A stretch of DNA of 11,198 nt from positions 1-11,198 of the forward strand of contig JALRGK010000217.1 of NCBI GenBank assembly GCA_023253415.1. Direction: 5' to 3'. Shown here in pieces: positions 6,275 to 11,198 of this stretch (position 1 is its first letter; the number at the start of each line of letters is the position of its first letter). Position numbers and translations under genes: made by a program. Under the pieces are notes generated by a model. It was not told the DNA's origin. It was given only the letters and a program-made list of their open reading frames with translations, and ran no database searches. Origin of the DNA: Rhodocyclaceae bacterium. Lineage in GTDB: Bacteria > Pseudomonadota > Gammaproteobacteria > Burkholderiales > Rhodocyclaceae.

Positions 6275-7401
6275 GGTGCTTCTCCCATGATTTGTTGAAC
6301 AGTCGGATGTGTGACTTGCCCTGCGCGGCAAAGCGCTGTTTGTGCCACAACGTCATCATTCCAATCGAGTTCGAGTTTTCCGTCTTTAATAAACGGCGAT
6401 AGAAAGTTATAGATGTTGCGGCTAAAAAGTTCGGATGCGTGAGTGGGCATTCTCGATGGTAGATTGACCGGCCCATGAATATTGACGTCATTGGCGATGA
6501 TATGCTCGCCGGCTTGTGTCAAAGCACAATTGCCCCCGGATTCGGCGGCCATGTCGACAATGATGGCGCCGTATTTCATGCGTGCGACCATCTCTTTGGT
6601 AATGATGATGGGGGCTTTTTTGCCGGGAATGGCCGCTGTCGTGATGACGACATCGGCGGCAGCAACTGCTTTGGCCAGCTTTTCAGCCTGCTGGGCTTTT
6701 TCGTCGGCGGTCAGTTCTCGTGCATAGCCGCCAGTGCCATCTGCCGACACACCGGTATCAACGAATTTGGCGCCCAACGATTCAATTTGTTCGCGGGCAG
6801 CCGCGCGCACGTCATAGGCTTCAACCATGGCACCAAGTCTTTTACAGGTGGCGATGGCCTGGAGACCGGCAACACCAGCGCCAATAACAAGCACACGGGC
6901 AGGCCGTATCGTGCCGGCAGCTGTGGTTAACATGGGGAAAAATTTAGTGCATCTTGCAGCGGCAATCAATCCACACTGGTAGCCAGCACATGCACCTTGG
7001 GAGGATAGTGCATCCATGCTTTGTGCACGAGAAATCCGGGGAAGCAGTTCGAGTGCAAAGACAGTGAGTTTTTTGCGATTGAATGCGGCGATACGTTCCC
7101 TGCTTTCGTAAGGGCGCATCAGGCCAATCAGGATGCTACCGTCTGGTATAGACTCAATCTCGGCTAAAGAGGGCGGTGTCACACGAAGGATCAGGTCGGC
7201 TGTTGCGTAAGCGGTACTCAGACCATCAACAAACTGTACGTCTGCATAGTCAGTATCAATAAAATGGCTTTCTGCCCCCGCGCTTTGTTCCATTCGCATT
7301 TCTGCGCCAAGCGCTTTGAACTTTTTGGCAATTTCCGGCGTGAGGGCTACACGCTTTTCTGCGCATTCGGTTTCTCGGGCAGCTGCAATCTTGAGTGGCA
7401 T
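6271..7401 (-). CDS. pntAA: NAD(P) transhydrogenase subunit alpha part 1 (NAD-binding)
   Basis: The cytoplasmic NAD(H)-binding domain I of transhydrogenase, 376 residues. It shows ETECAEKRVALTPE at 10-23, SRAQSMDALSSQ at 124-135, the nucleotide-binding GAGVAG at 174-179 followed by the acidic strand end AYDVR, and DMAAESGGNC in the third quarter. The hydride-transfer region is intact. The stretch after SSQ is GACAGYQCGLIAAARC, with three cysteines close together, more than I would expect. GGGAG lies 5 bases before the ATG at 7401. It follows the DUF3422 gene by 40 bases and overlaps pntAB by 4, so it is the first transhydrogenase gene in a tight operon. Confidence 0.96.
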   Translation of the reverse strand: MPLKIAAARETECAEKRVALTPEIAKKFKALGAEMRMEQSAGAESHFIDTDYADVQFVDGLSTAYATADLILRVTPPSLAEIESIPDGSILIGLMRPYESRERIAAFNRKKLTVFALELLPRISRAQSMDALSSQGACAGYQCGLIAAARCTKFFPMLTTAAGTIRPARVLVIGAGVAGLQAIATCKRLGAMVEAYDVRAAAREQIESLGAKFVDTGVSADGTGGYARELTADEKAQQAEKLAKAVAAADVVITTAAIPGKKAPIIITKEMVARMKYGAIIVDMAAESGGNCALTQAGEHIIANDVNIHGPVNLPSRMPTHASELFSRNIYNFLSPFIKDGKLELDWNDDVVAQTALCRAGQVTHPTVQQIMGEAP

Positions 7402-7441
7402 GGGGACTCCCTATCCGCAAACAGACAATGGTTGAGGTGAG

Positions 7442-8779
7442 TTACTTAAAACTGTTACGAATCTTCCGAGTCATCAGAGCTACAGCCAGAAGCACCAGGG
7501 GTGTAGCGATACCGGTTGCGAGTTCCACATCATGGATGAGACCCATTGTTTTCATGGCTTTGAAAACATAAGCAGCTAAACCGATGCCGTAGTAGCTAAT
7601 GGCGACAATGGACAAGCCTTCCACGGCTTGTTGCAAATGCAACTGATGCTTGGAACGTTTCTCCATTGATGCGAGCAGTTGAGAGTTCTGTTCTTCTCGA
7701 GCGATTTCGACACGAGTTTGTAGCAGCTGGCTCATTCGTGAGACTCGGTGGGATGTCTCGCGGATGCGCAGAGAAAAAGCACTACAAGTCTTCATGGCGG
7801 GCACCAAGCGACGTTCCATGAATTCCCCAAAGCCTTGGATGCCAGAAAGATTGGTTTCATGCAGATCGCCTATACGGCGTTGTACAAGCTGGAAATAGGC
7901 ATCACTGGCCGAAAGTCGATACTGGGTGCTGGAGGAAAGTGCTTCGATGGCTGATGAAATTTTTGAGATCCGTTGTTGAAGTTCCAGATCCCGAGTTTGT
8001 TCGTTGGTGTCTTCCTCGGCAGGTGCTGCCAGTTGGCGGCTGACATCGATTAATGCTTGTTCCTGCGATGCAAGAACTGGGAATGATTCCTGGACCTCGG
8101 GAAGCGCAAGCAGAGCCATCATTCGGTAGGTTTCAATTTCAACGAGTGCTTGCAATTGTCGCCCGGCTTGTCGTGATCCCATGGCCTTATTCATGAAGAT
8201 CATTTTTGTGCGCCCAGTGGCATCAATACGAAAGTCCGTGAAAGCTGCGCCAGCATCGTGCGCAATCAGGCTGCCAATGACCGTGTTTCCGGAAAAATAG
8301 GGTGAAATTTCATGAACCGATGGAATACGCTCTGCCTGGCAAACACGAATATTCATAGCAACCAATAGTTGCCCAGGAAGGTGATGAAGCCATCGGTCCA
8401 GATTGCAACAAAATTCTGGGGGGTGAGACAGCTCTGTCGATTCGGTTTGCTGAAAGAACCACCACGAAGAAAACTCGCCGTGCCGTTCGTATTTCACACG
8501 GAAGCGCAAGCCATCTGGGGCGCCCTGGCAGACATCACGGTTAACCGCGACGTCAAATTCGATATTGTTGCCCTGTAGCGTCGGGCATGAGTCCCCCCCC
8601 AGAGAGTCGCACAAATCCCGAATAATGACTTCTTCCTGAAGCCGCTTGCCGCTGGTGTTGACAAGCGCCAGGTAGAGGATGTGCTCATTCGGCCAAAGAG
8701 CGACCGGTGGACGAGCATGCAACTCGTCGTTGAGACGGATGCGCTCAGGGTAGGTTTCAGGCATACGAGCTTGGTTCAT
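7442..8779 (-). CDS. DUF3422 family membrane-anchored protein
   Basis: A 445-residue protein recognised as DUF3422 by its N-terminal RIRLNDELHARPP (13-25), the conserved WFF and HDAG blocks, and its C-terminal layout. No signal peptide is seen. A long charged, helical, probably coiled-coil region runs from about 235 to 380. Two hydrophobic segments close the protein, at about 388-407 and 420-436, then a basic tail. A tail-anchored cytoplasmic topology is therefore likely. Function is unknown in the family. It lies 40 bases upstream of pntAA on the same strand, so it is probably the first gene of the transhydrogenase operon; a link to membrane energetics is only inference. The ribosome site before the ATG at 8779 is weak, and an alternative ATG at 8764 has none. 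Confidence 0.85.
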   Translation of the reverse strand: MNQARMPETYPERIRLNDELHARPPVALWPNEHILYLALVNTSGKRLQEEVIIRDLCDSLGGDSCPTLQGNNIEFDVAVNRDVCQGAPDGLRFRVKYERHGEFSSWWFFQQTESTELSHPPEFCCNLDRWLHHLPGQLLVAMNIRVCQAERIPSVHEISPYFSGNTVIGSLIAHDAGAAFTDFRIDATGRTKMIFMNKAMGSRQAGRQLQALVEIETYRMMALLALPEVQESFPVLASQEQALIDVSRQLAAPAEEDTNEQTRDLELQQRISKISSAIEALSSSTQYRLSASDAYFQLVQRRIGDLHETNLSGIQGFGEFMERRLVPAMKTCSAFSLRIRETSHRVSRMSQLLQTRVEIAREEQNSQLLASMEKRSKHQLHLQQAVEGLSIVAISYYGIGLAAYVFKAMKTMGLIHDVELATGIATPLVLLAVALMTRKIRNSFK

Positions 8780-8841
8780 AGCTCGATATATTACAGAATA
8801 TGAAAGTGATTTCCTATTCCATCGCCAATAAATATGTTTGG

Positions 8842-8859
8842 GTCAGAGACGTGTCCGAC
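8842..8859. repeat. Imperfect palindrome, REP-like
   Basis: GTCAGAGACGTGTCCGAC pairs with its own reverse complement at seven of nine positions around a central ACGT. It sits in the 112-base gap between moaE and the DUF3422 gene, and a run of G (TTTGGGTCAG) precedes it. The look recalls REP-type extragenic palindromes of betaproteobacteria, but only one copy is present in the window, so the class is uncertain. The rest of this gap is AT-rich and shows no gene. Confidence 0.3.
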
Positions 8860-8891
8860 TAGATTTAGTTAACTGACTGTTTTATAAAAAA

Positions 8892-9395
8892 TCAGTAATG
8901 CTTACAGTGCTTGTGATCGCTTGGTGCAGGTTCGTCATCGTATGAGACGGGTCCGTGCGAGCAGAGCGCGTGGCCTTGCACCCATTCACTGTCGCCATCG
9001 AGATAATGTTCCTGTTTCCAGATGGGTGCCCGGTGTTTGATCTCTTCAATGATAAACCGGCAGGCGCGGAACGACTCGTCCCGGTGCGGGGAGCTGACGG
9101 CAATCAAAATGCTGACCCCTTGAATATCAAGACGTCCTTTGAAGTGCTCAACAAAGATGTTGAGTTTTTCACCCCAACGTTGACGCGCTTCGGTGGCCAG
9201 TTCCTCGAATACATTGAGAGTCAGTTCATCGTAGACATCGTAAGAGACACCGCGGACAGGTTTGCCGAGATTGAGATTGCGCACGGTGCCAATAAATAGA
9301 TCTGCTGCGCCATGGGCATCATCAGCAACAAAGTCGACGGCCGCTTGAACCTGAATCGGTTGCGTAGCAATGCCAAAGTGGTTTTTGCCGCTCAT
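8892..9395 (-). CDS. moaE: Molybdopterin synthase catalytic subunit MoaE
   Basis: MoaE converts cyclic pyranopterin monophosphate to molybdopterin using sulfur from the MoaD thiocarboxylate. The 167-residue product has the family blocks LFIGTVRN (33-40), SSPHRDESFRACRFIIEEIK (101-120) and APIWKQE (123-129). K120 and K127 match the catalytic lysines known in E. coli MoaE. The start is the ATG at 9395, one base after the moaD stop, with GGAGG inside the moaD end as ribosome site. A longer in-frame reading to 9518 would run through moaD and is rejected. The C-terminal tail is longer and richer in His and Cys (SDHKHCKHY) than the core needs. The product would serve SoxC and other molybdoenzymes. 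Confidence 0.95.
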   Translation of the reverse strand: MSGKNHFGIATQPIQVQAAVDFVADDAHGAADLFIGTVRNLNLGKPVRGVSYDVYDELTLNVFEELATEARQRWGEKLNIFVEHFKGRLDIQGVSILIAVSSPHRDESFRACRFIIEEIKHRAPIWKQEHYLDGDSEWVQGHALCSHGPVSYDDEPAPSDHKHCKHY

Positions 9396-9396
9396 T

Positions 9397-9669
9397 TCAG
9401 CCTCCGCATACCGGTGGCAGGATGGCCAGCTGGCTATCCTGTTGTAATGTGGCATCAGGTGCCAGAACGGCGCGGTCATCGGCCAATGCGGATTTGTCCA
9501 GCAATTCCTGATCAGCAAATGCCGGGTTCAACGATGTTAATGCGCTACCGAGAGCGGCTTTGACGTCGGTGACGCTGCAACCAGTGGGTAGTGATAGCGT
9601 GAGAGGCGCGCCATGAAACTTACGGAATGCGCCAAACAAGCGAATGGTAATCTCAATTGTCTGGCTCAT
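9397..9669 (-). CDS. moaD: Molybdopterin synthase sulfur carrier subunit MoaD
   Basis: MoaD is the small beta-grasp sulfur carrier of molybdopterin synthase. Its C-terminal Gly-Gly is activated and thiocarboxylated, then donates sulfur in the MoaE active site. The 90-residue protein starts with a typical ubiquitin-like strand (IEITIRLFGAFRKFHG) and ends AILPPVCGG, with the required GG at 89-90. A cysteine sits just before the GG. The ATG at 9669 overlaps the uvrA stop as ATGA, and the stop is followed by the moaE ATG after one base, so expression is tied to both neighbours. The length is a little above the roughly 81 residues of E. coli MoaD. Confidence 0.94.
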   Translation of the reverse strand: MSQTIEITIRLFGAFRKFHGAPLTLSLPTGCSVTDVKAALGSALTSLNPAFADQELLDKSALADDRAVLAPDATLQQDSQLAILPPVCGG

Positions 9670-11198
9670 CGGGTTTTCCGTTTGTTAGTTGCTTTTGCGG
9701 CCGATTTGGATTTTGCCACGGCCTGGGTTGCCGTGGGCCTGTTTTCCAGCATTTGCCGCAAAAAGTGACCTGTATGGCTGCCTGGCGTTGCGGCAACAGC
9801 CTCCGGGGTGCCTTCTGCGATGATGCGGCCGCCGCCGGCACCGCCTTCGGGACCCAGATCGATGACCCAGTCGGCCGTCTTGATAACATCCAGGTTGTGC
9901 TCGATAACGACCACGCTGTTGCCATGTTCCGTAAGACGATGCAGCACGCCCAGAAGCAGACGAATATCCTGGAAGTGCAGGCCGGTTGTAGGTTCGTCCA
10001 GAATGTAGAGGGTACGACCGGTGTCACGTTTGGAAAGTTCTAGCGAAAGTTTCACACGCTGTGCTTCGCCGCCCGAAAGTGTGGTCGCTGATTGGCCCAG
10101 CTGGATGTAGCCCAGGCCCACATCCATGAGTGTTTTGAGTTTGCGGGCAACGGTTGGTACCGCACTGAAGAATTCCAGGGCGTTTTCCACGGTCATCTGC
10201 AGGATTTCGTGGATGTTCTTGCCCTTGTACTGAATTTCCAGTGTTTCCCGGTTGTAGCGTTTGCCGTGACAAACATCGCACGGTACGTACACATCCGGCA
10301 GGAAGTGCATTTCTACCTTGATGACACCATCCCCCTGACACGCTTCGCAGCGGCCGCCACGGACGTTAAAGGAGAAACGCCCGGGTTCGTAGCCCCGCGT
10401 GCGTGATTCAGGAACGCTGGAGAACAGTTCACGAATGGGGGTGAGAAGTCCGGTGTAGGTGGCCGGGTTAGAACGTGGCGTGCGGCCAATCGGGCTCTGG
10501 TCGACGTTAATGACCTTATCGATCTGCTCTAGCCCATTCAGTGCTTCATAGGGTGCCGGATCCAGGCTGCTGCCATAAAGATGTTTGGCGCAGACGGCAT
10601 AAAGCGTGTCGTTGATCAGGGTCGACTTGCCTGAGCCAGAAACACCGGTGATACAGGTAAAAAGCCCGAGTGGAATGGTCAGGTCAGTACCTTTCAGGTT
10701 GTTTCCTGTGGCCTGTGTTAGTTGCAGAATGCGCTCCGGGTCGGGGGCTTTGCGGATCGACGGCACATGAATGGCTTCACGGCCCGAGAGGAATGCCCCC
10801 GTCATTGAATCCGGGTTGTCGCAGATCTGATGCGGTGTGCCTTCGGCCACAATGCGACCGCCATGGATGCCGGCGCCGGGGCCCATATCAACCACATAGT
10901 CGGCCATACGGATGGCGTCTTCATCGTGTTCGACCACAATGACGGTGTTACCAAGGTCGCGCAGGTGCTTGAGCGTCGCCAGGAGGCGATCATTATCCCG
11001 CTGATGTAAGCCAATCGAAGGTTCGTCAAGAACGTACATGACGCCCGTGAGGCCTGAACCGATTTGTGATGCAAGCCGGATGCGCTGTGCTTCGCCACCG
11101 GATAAGGTGTCAGCAGAACGCTCAAGGGACAGGTAGTCGAGGCCAACGTTGATCAGGAATTCTAGACGTGCTGTGATTTCCTTCAGAATCTTTTCGGC
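9666..11198 (-). CDS. uvrA: UvrA, excinuclease ABC subunit A (5' part outside window)
   Basis: UvrA is the damage-recognition ATPase of nucleotide excision repair. The visible 510 residues are the C-terminal half of a protein of about 940; the reading frame is open to the right edge. In fragment numbering, the first ATPase contributes its signature LSGGEAQRIRL (32-42) and Walker B YVLDEPS (55-61). The second has Walker A GVSGSGKST (185-193), a CxxC-N19-CxxC zinc finger (C284, C287, C307, C310), signature LSGGEAQRVKL (374-384) and Walker B YILDEPTTGLHF (398-409). The C terminus is a basic tail rich in Lys and Ala. The stop overlaps the moaD start by four bases. The N-terminal domains and promoter cannot be seen here. 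Confidence 0.97.
   Translation of the reverse strand, partial: AEKILKEITARLEFLINVGLDYLSLERSADTLSGGEAQRIRLASQIGSGLTGVMYVLDEPSIGLHQRDNDRLLATLKHLRDLGNTVIVVEHDEDAIRMADYVVDMGPGAGIHGGRIVAEGTPHQICDNPDSMTGAFLSGREAIHVPSIRKAPDPERILQLTQATGNNLKGTDLTIPLGLFTCITGVSGSGKSTLINDTLYAVCAKHLYGSSLDPAPYEALNGLEQIDKVINVDQSPIGRTPRSNPATYTGLLTPIRELFSSVPESRTRGYEPGRFSFNVRGGRCEACQGDGVIKVEMHFLPDVYVPCDVCHGKRYNRETLEIQYKGKNIHEILQMTVENALEFFSAVPTVARKLKTLMDVGLGYIQLGQSATTLSGGEAQRVKLSLELSKRDTGRTLYILDEPTTGLHFQDIRLLLGVLHRLTEHGNSVVVIEHNLDVIKTADWVIDLGPEGGAGGGRIIAEGTPEAVAATPGSHTGHFLRQMLENRPTATQAVAKSKSAAKATNKRKTR

Noticed and set aside
6275..6331. N-terminal extension of PntAB up to 6331
   Set aside because: The extra residues are polar, unlike a membrane subunit, and lie within the coding end of pntAA; the ATGA overlap gives the expected start.
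8871..8895. ACTGA...TCAGT inverted repeat as moaE terminator
   Set aside because: Only 5-bp AT-rich arms around a mostly A/T loop, and one arm includes the moaE stop codon; too weak to call.
9396..9518. N-terminal extension of MoaE up to 9518
   Set aside because: It runs in another frame inside moaD, has no MoaE similarity, and the ATG at 9395 has GGAGG just upstream.
1..11198. Mobile elements, CRISPR, tRNA, rRNA, riboswitches, defence genes
   Set aside because: No transposase, integrase, spaced direct-repeat array or RNA gene was recognised; the genes are intact, tightly packed and consistent with core chromosome plus a sox cluster.

Overview
The window reads as chromosome of a sulfur-oxidising proteobacterium, most likely a betaproteobacterium. 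The evidence is a SoxCDYZ module, a three-subunit proton-translocating transhydrogenase, a DUF3422 protein and a uvrA-moaD-moaE operon. The taxonomic call is an inference from gene content and protein style only. No mobile element, CRISPR array, tRNA or rRNA was recognised, and coding density is high. All genes except one are on the minus strand.

Right to left, in the direction of minus-strand transcription: (1) 11198-8892 holds the C-terminal half of uvrA (its start lies outside the window), then moaD and moaE. They are packed with a 4-base stop/start overlap and a 1-base gap, so they look translationally coupled. (2) 8891-8780 is a short gap with a REP-like imperfect palindrome. (3) 8779-4616 holds a DUF3422 membrane-anchored protein followed by pntAA, pntAB and pntB, a split-alpha NAD(P) transhydrogenase operon. 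(4) 4481-3909 encodes an exported single-domain rhodanese, with its own promoter and a palindrome at the predicted transcription start. (5) 3322-3858, on the plus strand, encodes a SoxS/DsbC-like periplasmic thiol-disulfide oxidoreductase. It converges with the rhodanese gene on a shared bidirectional terminator. (6) 3194 to the left edge is soxC-soxD-soxY-soxZ, with soxZ truncated by the window. This operon diverges from the soxS-like gene across a short promoter region filled with ATTGC/GCAAT repeats.

Functionally, SoxYZ carries sulfur intermediates on the SoxY C-terminal Cys arm. SoxCD oxidises the bound sulfane sulfur, the step that allows full oxidation of thiosulfate to sulfate without sulfur globules. 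The DsbC-like protein probably keeps the SoxY cysteine reduced, and the rhodanese probably moves sulfane sulfur in the periplasm. SoxC needs molybdenum cofactor, and molybdopterin synthase (MoaD/MoaE) is encoded about 6 kb away. Transhydrogenase would supply NADPH for autotrophic or mixotrophic growth.

I found no convincing undescribed system. The best leads are the repeat-rich sox divergent promoter, the exported rhodanese with its palindromic control site, the DUF3422-pnt linkage and the uvrA-moaDE coupling.
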